Below are positions 52,345-62,104 of a stretch of DNA of 64,000 nt, one piece after another. The stretch is taken from contig JAPYXD010000553.1 in the NCBI GenBank assembly GCA_030998225.1, positions 4,092,001 to 4,156,000 on the forward strand, given 5' to 3'. The notes beneath the pieces are model-generated. The model was not told the DNA's origin. It was given only the letters and a program-made list of their open reading frames with translations, and made no database searches. The position numbers were made by a program, and so were the translations under genes. Source of the DNA: Diplolepis rosae (taxonomy: Eukaryota; Arthropoda; Insecta; Hymenoptera; Diplolepididae). Numbering within the stretch: position 1 is the stretch's first letter; every line of letters begins with the position of its first letter.

Positions 52345-53060
52345 CTCCTTAATATTCCACATACGCAATGCGATCAATACCGCGAGATGGAACATCTGCA
52401 TCGAGGCGATGGTGCAGAAAAAGGTTCCAGACTACCTGTTGCGATTGATAGATGACTATCTGAGCGACAGGTGGGTGATATATGAGGGCGACAAATGGTA
52501 TCTTAAATAAGAGATGACATGTGGCGCCCCTCTAGGGTCGCGGGTGGGTCCACTCGTTTGGATCGTCATGTACGACGATTTCCTGCGCATGGACCTGCCT
52601 GCTGGAACGAGCATCATCGGCTTCGCGGATGACGCACTTGTCGTGTGCGCTTTGCTGGTCACAGACAGGAGATCCTTCAAATATCCGAGGATCGTTCTAG
52701 GAGAACATGAAATCAAGTGGAAAAAGAGCATTATGTATCTGGGTGTGCAGTTGGATCGAAGGCTTAGCTTCGGCGAACACCTGCAGATCGCAACTGCCAA
52801 AGCCATCCAATGTGGGGCCGCCCTGACTCGGCTCATGCCCAACAGTGGTGGACCTAGGGAAGCTAAGAGAAGGCTGGTGGCGAGCGTGGTAAACTCGAAG
52901 CTGCTTTATGCAGCTTCGATCTGGACAAGTGCCCTTAACAACCATGCTATCCTGAAGAAGCTGTTCTCGGCACAGAGAGGTGTGGTGAAGAGAATTGTCT
53001 CAGCAAACTGAACTGTGTCGACGAGCTCTATGCTGGTCGTGGCGTCATTGGTCAGGGGAC
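52345..53060 (+). mobile_element. R1-like LINE, fragment 3 (RT palm and C-terminus)
   Basis: Begins inside the RT palm (RNAINTARWNICIEAMVQKK near 52360) and runs to the C-terminal domain, where it ends abruptly at about 53050 against inverted Gypsy LTR sequence. The frame 52514-53011 is open for 165 codons. The fragment has the same TAA as fragment 2 in GDKWYLK-stop-EMT, and an internal deletion after FADDALVVCA joins to LLVTDRRSFKYPRI. Confidence 0.85.
52514..53050 (+). pseudogene. R1-like LINE RT C-terminal half, fragment 3
   Basis: CGAPLGSRVGPLVWIVMYDD and SIIGFADDALVVCA hold the catalytic FADD box, intact here unlike fragment 2. Then come VLGEHEIKWKKSIMYLGVQL, EHLQIATAKAIQCGAALTRL, VVNSKLLYAASIWTSAL and AQRGVVKRIVSAN-stop-TVSTSS. 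The C-terminus beyond VVASL is lost at the junction with Gypsy LTR sequence. Confidence 0.82.
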
Positions 53061-53340
53061 CAGCTGGTTCGCCGATTTGGTGTATGCGTTCAGATAGGTA
53101 CGTATGGGTACGGTAGGAAACGGTTAGGTTCGGTTCAGTACGCTTGGGTACGGTTAGGTTCGGTAGGGTAGGGTAACAGTATCGTCTGTGTTGTCCTGAC
53201 TCAGCCTGAGCAGCACCCAGTCAGGTGAACCTGACGCTGGGTGCTAGTTCCCACCGAGGGCTGACCATGGGGGAACCCATCGGCCAACGATCGATGTGGC
53301 TGAACCAGGACAACCGGTGTCGTAGGGTCTCACCCCGGGA
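53051..53340 (-). repeat. Inverted Gypsy LTR segment
   Basis: Reading the minus strand, this block contains the LTR words GGGTTCCCCCATGGTCAGCC, CACCCAGCGTCAGGTTCACC and TGACTGGGTGCTGCTCAGGC, in the order seen in the forward LTR next to it (53341-53660). The two form a roughly 300-bp head-to-head arrangement meeting near 53340. The segment ends leftward at the LINE fragment. Confidence 0.75.
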
Positions 53341-53690
53341 TGTCTGTTCCCCCATGATCGACTCTCGGTGAGAGCCGGCACCCAGCGTCAGGTTCCCCTG
53401 ACTGGGTGCTGCTCAGGCTAGCCAGGTCGACAGCAAGACCACTCCGACACCGGTCCTCCTGGTCCGGCCACATTGACCGTTGACCGATGGGTTCCCCCAT
53501 GGTCAGCCCTCGGTGGGAGCTGGCACCCAACGTCAGGTTCCCCTAACTGGGTGCTGCTCAGGCTGCATCAGGACAACACAGACCATACTGTTACCCTACC
53601 CTACCGAACCTAACCGTACCCATACGTACCTATCCGAACGCATACACCAAACCGGCGTGAACACCCGAACAGGGTCGGTTTAACAGAAAG
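53341..53690 (+). repeat. Partial Gypsy LTR (forward), upstream of copy B
   Basis: Matches the internal repeats of the LTRs at 4900 and 59061 (GGGTTCCCCCATGGTCAGCC, CAGGTTCCCCTAACTGGGTG, CAGGCTGCATCAGGACAACA) and the CCGAACCTAACCGTACC tract. The LTR start (TGTRACG and TATATAAGG) is missing, lost at the inversion point. After about 53665 the sequence no longer resembles the 3' LTR. Confidence 0.7.
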
Positions 53691-53704
53691 TGGGGGCACA
53701 AGCC

Positions 53705-53712
53705 TATAAAAG
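53705..53712 (+). promoter_or_regulatory. TATA-like box upstream of the tandem array
   Basis: TATAAAAG precedes the 20-bp repeats and the gag gene. It does not correspond to TATATAAGG of the LTRs, so this leader may derive from a different LTR variant. Functional status unknown. Confidence 0.35.
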
Positions 53713-53770
53713 CGTGAGAGACCGTCCAAACGGGACAGCTAGTCGTCTGATACAGCAGAGACAACATCGA

Positions 53771-54055
53771 AGAGACATCGCTCCGATCGATAGAAGACAC
53801 CGCTCTTGTTTAAGAGATACCGCTCTTGTTCAAGAGATACCGCTCTTGTTTAAGAGACACCACTCTCACTGTAGAGACACCGCTCTTGTTTTTATAGACA
53901 CCGCTCTTGTTAAAGAGACACCGCTCTTGTTAAAGAGACACCGCTCTTGTTAAAGAGACACCGCTCTTGTTAAAGAGACACCGCTCTTGTTTAAGAGACA
54001 CCGTTCTCATTAGAGGAACACCGTTCTCATTAGAGAAACACCGTTCTCATTGGAG
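53771..54055 (+). repeat. 20-bp tandem repeat array in the Gypsy B leader (about 14 units)
   Basis: The unit AGAGACACCGCTCTTGTTAA repeats with 19-21-bp spacing. The central units (about 53902-53990) are identical, the left units vary (GATACC, CACTCTCACTG), and the right ones change to ACACCGTTCTCATTAGAG. The array sits between the TATA-like box and gag, where a 5' leader or RNA-binding region would be. It could modulate transcription or RNA packaging, or simply be slippage-prone. Confidence 0.85.
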
Positions 54056-54130
54056 AAAACACCGACTGTGCGCGACGCACAGAATCTGCAGTGAAAGAGG
54101 ATAGACTAGCGCCTAAAACCGAAAGAAGAC

Positions 54131-54505
54131 AACCTGGCGGCCTCATGGATCATCTCAAGGCCCCTCACCAAGGAACAGCTTTTCCAAGAACTGGAAAAAT
54201 ATGAGCTTGATACCAGCGGCTCCCTCGCTGTACTTAGACACCGGATGGTGTCATTTGCCCGACAACATACAGACCTTTTTACCGAAAAACCGAGGGATCC
54301 ACCAGACTATAAAGAGGATCCTGACCGGACAAAGGACCTCGAGCAGATGGAGGAAGAGTTAAATGAACTGAGAGAAATCTTGGTAGATTCATCAACCCGG
54401 AGAGAGGTAGTAGCTCCTAACCAGGAAGAAGAGCAACAACCCCCACACCAAGCAGGCTCCACCCCCGACCACCATCGCCCGGTCCAAAACCTATATTTAG
54501 ACTGA
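54131..54505 (+). pseudogene. Gypsy B gag N-terminus with SAP-like motif
   Basis: The frame, open from upstream of 54131, reads LTKEQLFQELEKYELDTSGS and LAVLRHRMVSFARQH. This resembles the SAP-like helix-extended-loop-helix found at the N-terminus of some insect Gypsy gag proteins. Acidic linker follows (EDPDRTKDLEQMEEELNELR). No in-frame ATG precedes the motif; the nearby ATG at 54145 is out of frame, so a start has been lost or shifted. A stop at 54503 separates this part from the capsid frame. Confidence 0.65.
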
Positions 54506-54544
54506 CCATCCAGCACCAGATGCCAGATAAACATCAACCCGCCG

Positions 54545-55399
54545 ATGAGCAGCGATCAGATACCAGTGAGGCAGTCCACCGGCCATAAACTGGACCAGAT
54601 GAGAAAATGGAACTGCCATTTTGATGGAACTGCCATTTTGATGGAACGGGGTGTCTACGAGTTCCTGGAACGGGTGCGTGAGCTACAAAAGGCATATCAA
54701 CTCACCGATCAACAACTACTCAAGGGATTCCCAGAGCTCCTCAGAGGAGAGGCACAATTGTGGTATAGAAACTGCGCGTCTACCATAACAACCTGGGAAG
54801 AGTTAGAGCAAGGTTTACGAAGCTTCTATCTGTCACCGGGGGAGCGAAGACATTTAGACCAACAAATTAGCGACCGACGACAAGGGCCCAGAGAGCCCAT
54901 ACGGGTCTACGTCACATCTCTACTCACCCCCTTGCGAAGGCGGGGTAGTTACGATAACGAAAGGGTTATGGAAACCCTATATTATGATATGAAACCAGGA
55001 TTACGCCTTCATATACGGCTGAGAGAAGCCTCGACCCCCGAAGAGATGATCCAGCGGGTCCAAGAGATAGAAGAAGTACAGACCCAGTTACCGAAAGGGG
55101 CTCCAACAGAAACCAGGGCCACGGCAAAACCAAACAGAACAGCACATCCCCTACAAGCGGCATTTGTAAGGGGAGAATGCTGCTGGAGGTGTGGACAGAG
55201 GGGCCATAACCGGTTTTCATGCCCTACTCAAAGGAAGAAGTTCTGTTCATGGTGCGGGAAAGAAGATGTGTTCACCAGGGACTGCCAGTGTCCGAAGCCG
55301 GAAAACGAGCAACGGACCGGGCTAACATCACCAGCAGCCCGGTCCGTAAAAGCAAAAGCACAAGCACAGACCCGAGAGCCTTCATCAGCGTCCAAATAG
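54545..55399 (+). CDS. Gypsy B gag: capsid and CCHC nucleocapsid
   Basis: An open frame of 284 codons. The capsid-like part is YEFLERVRELQKAYQLTDQQ, LLRGEAQLWYRNCAST and LEQGLRSFYLSPGERRHLD, with a Gypsy-type GxAxxWYR motif. The C-terminus has zinc knuckles CWRCGQRGHNRFSC and CSWCGKEDVFTRDC. A 17-bp duplication (AACTGCCATTTTGATGG twice from 54611) alters the N-terminal part of the frame. It overlaps the protease frame by about 180 bp, as in many Gypsy elements that use frameshifting; whether that happens here is unproven. The matching knuckle in copy A has Tyr in place of His. Confidence 0.8.
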   Translation: MSSDQIPVRQSTGHKLDQMRKWNCHFDGTAILMERGVYEFLERVRELQKAYQLTDQQLLKGFPELLRGEAQLWYRNCASTITTWEELEQGLRSFYLSPGERRHLDQQISDRRQGPREPIRVYVTSLLTPLRRRGSYDNERVMETLYYDMKPGLRLHIRLREASTPEEMIQRVQEIEEVQTQLPKGAPTETRATAKPNRTAHPLQAAFVRGECCWRCGQRGHNRFSCPTQRKKFCSWCGKEDVFTRDCQCPKPENEQRTGLTSPAARSVKAKAQAQTREPSSASK

Positions 55400-55770
55400 G
55401 GGCCCATTGGTTTACCGCTCTCATTGACCCCGGATCCGTCAGCTCATACGTGAACCAGAAAACCGGCCAGCATTGGCGGAAACAAGAATGGAGGATGGAG
55501 GATAGCCACGAGACCGCCATCCTCGCTGACGGATCAGAGGTCAGTGTGGGAAGGAAATTTTCTGGTATGATCACTGCTGCCAACCGGAAAATCGAAGCAA
55601 AGTTCCTAGAACTCCCAAACCTGAGCGCAGGAATCCTATTAGGGATGGACGCTTTGAGTAAACTGGGGCTCCAGATGTTTATAAACGGAATAAACATCAC
55701 ACCAAAAGGGGGCTGCAAAAAGAATCATGCCTGCGCCATCGAGGGCCCAGTCGCCATGACCACCTTGAAG
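55219..55770 (+). pseudogene. Gypsy B protease region
   Basis: The open frame 55219-55842 carries AFISVQIGAHWFTALIDPGS and VSSYVN, where DPGS stands at the retropepsin active site (usually D-S/T-G). Further on are ETAILADGSEVSVGRKF and SAGILLGMDALSKLGLQMFI, the second conserved aspartyl-protease element (ILGMDxL). Pro in the active-site triplet is unusual. The frame ends in a fused out-of-frame tail caused by the RT deletion at about 55770. Confidence 0.8.
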
Positions 55771-55774
55771 AAAA

Positions 55775-56890
55775 ATGACGAAAAGGGATGTCTACCCTTT
55801 ACCACAGGTCATCGCAACCCTGGAGAAACTCAGAGGGGCTAGGTATTTATCCACAATAGACCTTAAAAATGGCTACTGGCACGTGCCACTCACAGAAGGA
55901 AGCAAGGCTGAGTGCCGGGAGGGGCCTCTCTCCGGGAGGGGCCTTTTTGAATTAAACGTTATGCCATTTGATTTACATTCAGCACCATCAACGTTTCAAC
56001 GGCTGTTAGACCGGGTGATAACACCAGACATGGCGCCACATACATTTGCCTACCTCGATGACATTGTGGTTTGTACCACAACTTTCCAGGAACACATAGA
56101 GGTATTGGCAAAGGTGTTCCAGAAGTTATATGACGCCCGGCTAAAATCCAACCCGGAAAAGTGCCAATTCTTCCGCGCCGAACTTAAGTATCTTGGGAAT
56201 ATAGTGGACAAAGAAGGGCTCAGGACTGACCCAGAAAAGGTCGCAGCGATCAAGAACTTGTCTCCTCCAAAGGACCTAAAAGAGGCACGCCGCTTCCTAG
56301 GACTCATATCCTGGTATCGCCGATTTATTAAAGACGTCGCCCGTATAGCCGCTCCTTTGCACCGTCTGTTAAAGAAAAGGGTGAAATGGGAATGGACCAA
56401 GCAACATCAAGAAGCCTTCGACAAACTTAAGGAAAGCTTAATCACCGCACCAGTCTTTGTCTGCCCTGACTGGAATAAACCTTTCACTCATCAAACTGAT
56501 GCCAGCCAGGAAGGTTTGGGAGCAGCCCTTTCACAATAAGGGGAAGACGGAGAACGAATTATCGCTTACGCCAGTCGATCCCTAACAAAAACAGAGCGAA
56601 ACTATTCAGCAACGGAGCTCGAATGTTTAGCCGTGAAATGGGGTATATGGAATATGCGTGATTACCTCGAAGGATATCATTTTACCGTCCTGACAGACCA
56701 TTTATCGCTAAAATGGTTGGGATAAATCGACAACCCATCCGGCTGTCTCGCACGATGGGCAATGGAGCTCAGCCAATGGGATTTTACCATAAAATACCGA
56801 AGAAGCAGCGAAAATTTACTAGCCGACACGTTGTCTCGTCAACCTATACCTACCTGCGAAATTTCAAACCAGAAAGACTGGTACCACCGC
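55775..56890 (+). pseudogene. Gypsy B reverse transcriptase and RNase H
   Basis: Frame 55775-56539 gives YLSTIDLKNGYWHVPLTEGS with the first catalytic Asp, APSTFQRLLDRVITPDMAPH, FAYLDDIVVC (catalytic DD) and KYLGNIVDKEGLRTDPEKVA, then RRFLGLISWYRRFIKDVARI. RNase H follows: HQTDASQEGLGAALSQ-stop, AYASRSLTKTERNYSATELE, YHFTVLTDHLSLKWL-G-stop and ADTLSRQP. A repeated GGAGGGGCCTCTCTCCGGGA-like segment at 55918-55945 adds a small insertion (REGPLSGRG). The fingers region present in copy A is missing here. Confidence 0.9.
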
Positions 56891-58060
56891 CGGATGAAGA
56901 TCGTCGAAGAAGATCCTGAAGCGAATCCAGAGTACACCATTAGAGACGGCAGGCTATACCGTCACATCCTCCATACTCTGGATTTCAACGACACAGATCC
57001 AGGCCATCAGTGGAAGGTATGCATACCACGAGGCGAACAGGCGAACATACTAAAAGAAGCACACGACAAACCAACGGCAGGTCATCTAAGGCTCGCTTAA
57101 ACCCTAGTCCGCCTGGCCCGCCAGTATTATTGGCCAGGGATGCTGAGGATGGCCACTAAGTATGTACGAACCTGCGATAGCTGCCAAAAACACAAAGCGC
57201 AGCGACAAGCCCCAGCCGGAAAAATGAACGCCACCCACGTAGATCAGCCATGGCAGATGATTTCGACAGATTTAATTGGGCCACTACCAAGATCCACCGC
57301 TGGACACACTTGGCTACTCGTGATGTAAGACCGTGTCACCAAGTGGATCGAATTACGCCCATTAAAGAAGGCCACCGGAAAAGCAGTCACAGAAGCCGTC
57401 AGAGCCCAGATTTGCCTTCGGCACAGATGCCCAGAAGTCATCGTGACCGATAACGGACGCCAATTCACCAGTAGCGAATTGAGGGAATTTCTCTCCACGT
57501 TGCACATTAAATACCGACCGACTCCACCGTACACACCGCAGTGCAACCCGGTAGAGAGAGCCAACCGAGTCCTAAAGACGATGATGGCACAAAATGCCAT
57601 AAAAAACTAGAAAACTTGGGACAAGTACCTACCGGAATTGTCGTTCGCATATAATGCGGCACAACAGGAATCAACCGGACACACACCAGCCTACTTAAAT
57701 TTCGGCAGGGAACTAAAAAGCCCAGGAAGTGTGGCACAACAAGCGGCGTTACCTCAGCGAGACGAACATCACAAGCGGATTCGAAAACTTCGAAAAGCCC
57801 TTGGAATGACTAAGATTAAAATCGCGCAGAGCTTCCAAAAAGCAACCAAAATATTACAACCTCAGGCGGCGAAATTGGGCACCAGAAATTGGGGATAAGA
57901 TCCTGAAAAAAACGCAATACTTATCCGGCAAAGCAGCCGGCTTCAACGCGAAACTAGCCGAAAAATACGATGGTCCCTACACCGTGAAAAAGAAGCCATC
58001 ATTATTGATAGTTGACTGCAAGACAAAAGAGGGAGATATTACCGACATGTGCATATCGGT
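56890..58060 (+). pseudogene. Gypsy B integrase with GPY/F-like tail
   Basis: HHCC zinc-binding part: HDKPTAGHLRLA-stop, then YVRTCDSCQKHKAQRQAPAG. Catalytic core: MISTDLIGPLPRSTAGHTWL with the first Asp, stop, DRVTKWIELRPLKK, VIVTDNGRQFTSSELREFL with the second Asp and YTPQCNPVERANRVLKTMM with the Glu. Then come LSFAYNAAQQESTGHTPAYL and, near 57955, AEKYDGPYTVKKKPS, the GPY/F motif seen in many Gypsy/retroviral-type integrases. Four or more stops interrupt it. Domain order and catalytic triad are otherwise complete. Confidence 0.9.
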
Positions 58061-58089
58061 AACTTGAAACCCTATCAAGAACCAATAAG

Positions 58090-58911
58090 GAGGGCTAACG
58101 AGGAAATATGCACAACCCTGAGACCAGGCACCGGCAACCCTGCAAATAACCCTTGGAAGGAGGGGGAAAAGTCGAGAAGGGGAAATACCTTGACCGAGCT
58201 GACGTCGACAAGCCAGGCACAGCGACCAGCTCATTTGCAATCATGATCTCGACGAGTACACATCGCTCCTTCGATGAAGAGGTTGCTGCCGTAGAGGCAG
58301 AGCTAGAGCTGGAAAGGTTCCTCCGCTTCAAATAAATTGGTCCCCAGTACGAGAGGGTCAAGGTACAAGACCCTACCATGAGGAGGCCCACTAGGCCCAT
58401 GTTAGTGACATCAAGGGCCAGACCAGCAGTAAATGAGACCACGGTTATCACCACCAGGCCGCGGGTGCAAAAGATTGAGGCGGTCCACGACCCAGCCCTG
58501 AGGTCGAAATATTTAAGTATAATTACGGCGCATCGCCCAATCACCATTGGCGACTCGCCTCAGGGACCAACCGCCGCAGCGCTGTCAGTGACATCACTAA
58601 CGCCATCACTGCCACCAGCGGCACAAACAGCCGCACCACCGGCAGCACTGCCAGTGGTACCACCAGCGGCGCCACCAGCAACACCAGCAGCACTACCAAC
58701 CGTGCAAGCGGCATTATCAGCAGCACTTCCAAAAGTGCCACCAACAACACCACCTGCAGATTCAGCAGCGCTGTCACCAGCTGAATTGGAAACGCCACCC
58801 GTCGGAACCACGATCATCATACCCGGTGGCCCGGTGGTCCCAGGTCCCACCGGGCAGGACAAGGCACCGGGAAATCGCAGGGAGGAAGCGGTATTTTCTG
58901 CGACTGAATAG
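58090..58911 (+). CDS. Gypsy B third ORF, Pro/Ala-rich, unknown function
   Basis: After pol, a short frame (58153-58335) includes DKPGTATSSFAIMISTS and an acidic EEVAAVEAELELERF stretch. Then 58378-58911 is open for 177 codons: MRRPTRPMLVTSRARPAVNE, TTRPRVQKIEAVHDPALRSK and YLSIITAHRPI form a conserved head shared with copy A. The rest is low complexity, Ala/Pro/Thr/Val-rich, encoded by imperfect GCACCACCAGCA-type repeats. No signal peptide, furin site or transmembrane anchor is evident, so I do not call it an envelope. It may be a structural or accessory protein, or a C-terminal gag-like product. Confidence 0.55.
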
Positions 58912-59050
58912 AGACAGAACTCTGAGGACTTTCATTATGCGGGACATATGTAAGTTCATTCGTTTATTATTAGGAATCGTGTCCGCGAAAATTTTGAAAA
59001 TCGGCCAAAAGAGCGAAAATTCAACCCGGCGAACTTTCGCTCTTCGAAGT

Positions 59051-59060
59051 AAGGGGGGGA
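59051..59060 (+). other. Polypurine tract of Gypsy copy B
   Basis: AAGGGGGGGA lies immediately before the LTR start TGTAACGAACCG. Position and composition are what is expected for the plus-strand DNA synthesis primer of LTR retrotransposons. It fixes the 5' edge of the 3' LTR at 59061. Confidence 0.85.
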
Positions 59061-60150
59061 TGTAACGAACCGTACGAGTATACTACGCCACCGCGCCCCT
59101 ACTGCGGCGTTCGGAGGGATATTCCCACCACCGCTACTCATGTGAGTACCCCCACCGACCGCCGAGCCGCGCGCACGACTACCCCCACCCGTCGGGAACG
59201 ATATATAAGGAGGGTCGGAACACGGAGACGAGGCAGTTCGGCTGGAGCGTCAATCCGGGTCACACCGAAGCGGCACTCTAGACGGACGGCATGGAGATGC
59301 CTCTCCTGATGGGTTCCCCCATAGGAGGGTATCTCCGACCCCGACCGCGACACCTGGTGAAGCCAGACCGAGCGTCAATCGATGGGTTCCCCCATGGTTG
59401 ACTCTCGTTGAGAGCCGTCACCCAGCGTCAGGTTCACCTGACTGGGTGCTGCTCAGTCTGGCCAGGTTGATACCCACCGTTCACCCGGAGATGCCGCGTC
59501 GAACACCGACCGATTGGTTCCCCCATGGCCGGTTTTCTACATGTGGGAGGGCTCAGCGTCAGGTTCCCCTGACTGAACCTCACACAGACATCTCTGGGTG
59601 AGACACCCCGATACCGGTCCTCCTGGTCCGGCCACATCGAGCGTAGATAGATGGGTTCCGCCATGTTCAACCCTGGGTGGGAGCTGGCACTCAGCGCCAG
59701 GTTCCCCTGACTGGGTGCTGCTCAGGCTGCATCAGGATAACACAGACGAATCTGTTACCATACCCTATCGAACCTAACCGTTCCAACCGTACCAAACCGA
59801 ACCGTTTCCCACCGTACCAAACCGAACCGCACCCACAAAACCGGCGAACCAGCTCGTCCCCTGACGAATGGCTGAAGCCATTGTCCATGAGACGAGGGGG
59901 GGGGCAGTACGTGACATCAGGCACGCCTGATTCACGCCTCACCCGGTTCCCACCGGGGCAACGTAAACCCAACCTTCTCACTGGACGAATATACCGACCG
60001 ACCGACCGACACACCAGTATCCTTGGCCCTCTGGATACCGCCATGGCCGAGGCACCGAGGGTGGGGCGCCAACGCTCAGATACCGCTGAGGGCGTCCCTC
60101 CCTAAAACGACCGAGACTTGACCGTGACCGACGAAACGAGCGACCGGAGG
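59061..60150 (+). repeat. 3' LTR of Gypsy copy B
   Basis: Starts TGTAACGAACCGTACGAG. TATATAAGG is at 59202. Four to five internal GC-rich units with GGTTCCCCCATGGTT / CAGCGTCAGGTTCCCCTGAC / TGGGTGCTGCTCAG follow. A CCGTACCAAACCGAACC tract (59790-59830) precedes the CCATGGCCGAGGCACCGAG and TTGACCGTGACCGACGAAAC blocks. It matches the 4900-6045 LTR along its length with moderate divergence. The end is uncertain: no clear ..CA plus target duplication could be assigned, and LTR sequence may continue to about 60300. Confidence 0.8.
59202..59210 (+). promoter_or_regulatory. TATA box in the 3' LTR of Gypsy copy B
   Basis: TATATAAGG at 142 bp into the LTR, the same offset as in copy A. Confidence 0.6.
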
Positions 60151-60329
60151 AGAAATCAAGGTGAACGCGCCCCCGAGGGGAATCGGGCTACGATAATTAT
60201 ATTGTAAATCGCCGATTCTTAACCCCTACGACCTTGTCTGTTTTATTTACAGAAAGTAAAATTGTTCAACGCATAACCGGTCCACCAGCAGCGAACCGTT
60301 AGGCCTGTGCTCACGCACCCCGGCAAATA

Positions 60330-60440
60330 CGTCAAATACACACACACGCACACGCAAACACACACAAACACGTACACAGTAAACTCACACACTTACACTG
60401 GCACACCATTTGTTATTTTTTTTATACACATTCACACATA
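60330..60440. repeat. CA-rich simple repeat
   Basis: Interrupted CA/CG/CT dinucleotide runs (ACACACACACGCACACGCAA and similar) follow the Gypsy LTR. Confidence 0.7.
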
Positions 60441-61192
60441 CACACCGTTCAAATGATTCACTTAATTTATATGTAATAGATTTAAGTTTCCAATGAATAA
60501 ATTATATATATGTATTTCAATATTAAAAAAAACCGTCTCCGAAATTTATTGCATTTCCTACTCCCCCACTCCTACTGAACCCTGGCTGACTGAAGCGTCT
60601 GGAAACCAGGAGGAAGGTAGGGATGTTACAATTGCGACAAAAATATCTAAATCATGCTTGCAATGTATATTTGCAAGCTGAAATTGCTTTATTTTATCGG
60701 CAAAATGATACATTATCGTGAAAATTTTTTGTCTGATATCATTTGTTTATTTTACAAGTAAATCATTATGATAATTTATTGTAATATCAATGTATAAAGA
60801 GAAAAAGAACAGAATTGAGCCCTATAAATAAGAAATTTATTGACTGGGTGGAAAAAGCCTCAAAGGCATAAAAAACCACCATAACCTGTGGAAGAAAAAA
60901 TATAATCAAGTAATTAAACAACAAAATTAAACGAAAGTCAAAGATTAAGAACGTAAAGTTCACAAATGAAATTTGGATAAATAAATATAGACAAATGCAC
61001 ATATATATAACTTATTATCTGAGTAACTACACATATATTCGCAATATATATCGATGACATTTAATATTTATTTGCACTATCCGAAAAATACCATTCCAAG
61101 TCTATCAGTTCAGAAGGGCATGTGCATAGAAAAAAAGATTCTCATTGAATCGATTTTTCGTCACTGCCTGCATGCAATTGTGATGCGGTCTC
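60441..61192. other. AT-rich spacer, nothing recognised
   Basis: ORFs here (60493-60681, 61002-60787 minus, 61054-61245) lack motifs. Confidence 0.45.
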
Positions 61193-61216
61193 TTTTTTTT
61201 TTTTTTTTTTTTTTTT
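61193..61216. repeat. Poly-T run (24 nt)
   Basis: An uninterrupted T tract at the edge of the hAT transposase relic. It could be a retroposed poly-A tail in minus orientation, but no adjoining retrogene is visible. Confidence 0.6.
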
Positions 61217-61239
61217 GGCTCATACAAATTCTTCGACGA

Positions 61240-61870
61240 CGTTAGAGACAACTGATCATCTGAAATGTAAATTGGTCGAGGGTTTTTTTAGCGAAATCGC
61301 GAATTCTTTAACAACAGCAATAGTATTGATGCTATCTGTTGATAATCTATTTCGTTTTTTTGAGCAAATGTCGGGAAACATGGAAAACGATCTCTCTGCA
61401 GCGGCATTCGAATTAGGTAAAGAGCGAATATACCCAACCAAAGTTCTCAGTTGGGGATATTTGACTTCTCCTTTCGCGTCTTCAGTAGATAAGATTGTTC
61501 TCTACATTTCATCAAAAGGGTGCATATCAAGTTCCGGTTTGGAAGAAAAATCTCGATAAATGAGCCGCCATTCGGATTTTACTGCAGCCTTGTCGAAGTC
61601 TTCGAGTTTGGTTTTTATCGCGTAATAGCAAACTTCATCGAAACTGCTGTCTATGTCGCTGTCGATGATAGCTTGTCTAGCGTCAAAGACAAACATATTT
61701 ATTTAAAAATCATCGCGAATATAATGTAGTCGAGAAAGAATTTGAGTCGCGGCTTCAATATAAAAATACAAACATTTTTGGCGAATTTCGCTTGTCACTA
61801 ACTCGTTTTCAACGAAATTCTCAGATAATTCTTCAAGAATATCGTTGCAATCTGGCCCACAATCAATGCG
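61240..61870 (-). pseudogene. hAT transposase C-terminal fragment (minus strand)
   Basis: The minus strand reads IDSSFDEVCYYAIKTKLEDF, SEWRLIYRDFSSKPELDMHP, a stop in FDEM-stop-RTILSTEDAK, YPQLRTLVGYIRSLPNSNAA, AERSFSMFPDICSKKRNRLS and INTIAVVKEFAI. The LPNSNAAAERSFS segment, then KKRNRLS, is the C-terminal dimerisation region of hAT transposases. Upstream parts (RNase H-like fold, BED finger) are not present. An inverted copy lies at 63545-64000 with the same stop. Confidence 0.85.
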
Positions 61871-62006
61871 TTGGATCAATCGTATCTGAGTTGAATTTTA
61901 ATCGACGATCACGGTTCTCTGCCGGTTAGTTGCTCGCCTCCTTCGTTGAGGCAGGACCGAATAGGCCACGCACAAAGGTGGTGCTTAAGTGGAGCCCTCT
62001 TATATG
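61240..62006. repeat. Left arm of large inverted duplication (partner 63057-64000)
   Basis: Left-arm words such as CTCGCCTCCTTCGTTGAGGC and TTAGTTGC-containing sequence (61925-61960) reappear inverted at 63100-63140, and the hAT coding part reappears at 63545-64000. The right arm contains about 340 bp (about 63200-63550) without a counterpart. The window end truncates the right arm, so arm length is at least about 760 bp. Confidence 0.8.
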
Positions 62007-62104
62007 TATCATTGATTCTGTTCATTAATAATTTTAATGCGCCTCCGGCGCGGTAACTCGTTTTTCCGTTACAGGTGAGAGTAACGGAATTCATTTATTT
62101 ATTT

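Larger units (their letters stand above)
53690..60150 (+). mobile_element. Gypsy LTR retrotransposon, copy B (most complete copy)
   Basis: In order on the plus strand: a TATAAAAG-containing leader, a 20-bp tandem repeat array, gag with SAP-like and CCHC parts, protease, RT, RNase H, integrase with GPY/F-like tail, a third ORF, a polypurine tract (59051-59060) and the 3' LTR from 59061. The N-terminal RT segment is deleted (between about 55770 and 55775), and stops occur in RNase H and integrase, so the copy is defective. The right limit is approximate because the LTR end could not be fixed. Confidence 0.85.

Noticed and set aside
53100..53165. GGTTAGGTTCGGTAGGGTAG as telomere-like repeats (insect TTAGG)
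   Set aside because: Only isolated TTAGG words; the same tract occurs inside the Gypsy LTRs (CCGAACCTAACCGTACC at about 53600 and 59770), so it is LTR sequence, not a telomeric array.
53771..54055. Tandem array as a CRISPR
   Set aside because: Units are contiguous 20-mers without spacers, in a eukaryotic retrotransposon leader.
58560..58862. Minus-strand Gly/Ala-rich and Leu/Val-rich ORFs opposite the third Gypsy ORF
   Set aside because: Antisense shadows of a low-complexity repeat; no independent support.
58378..58911. Envelope gene (errantivirus-like)
   Set aside because: No signal peptide, cleavage site or membrane anchor visible.
61193..61216. Poly-T as the tail of a processed retrogene
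   Set aside because: No intronless gene or target duplication next to it; it adjoins a DNA-transposon fragment.
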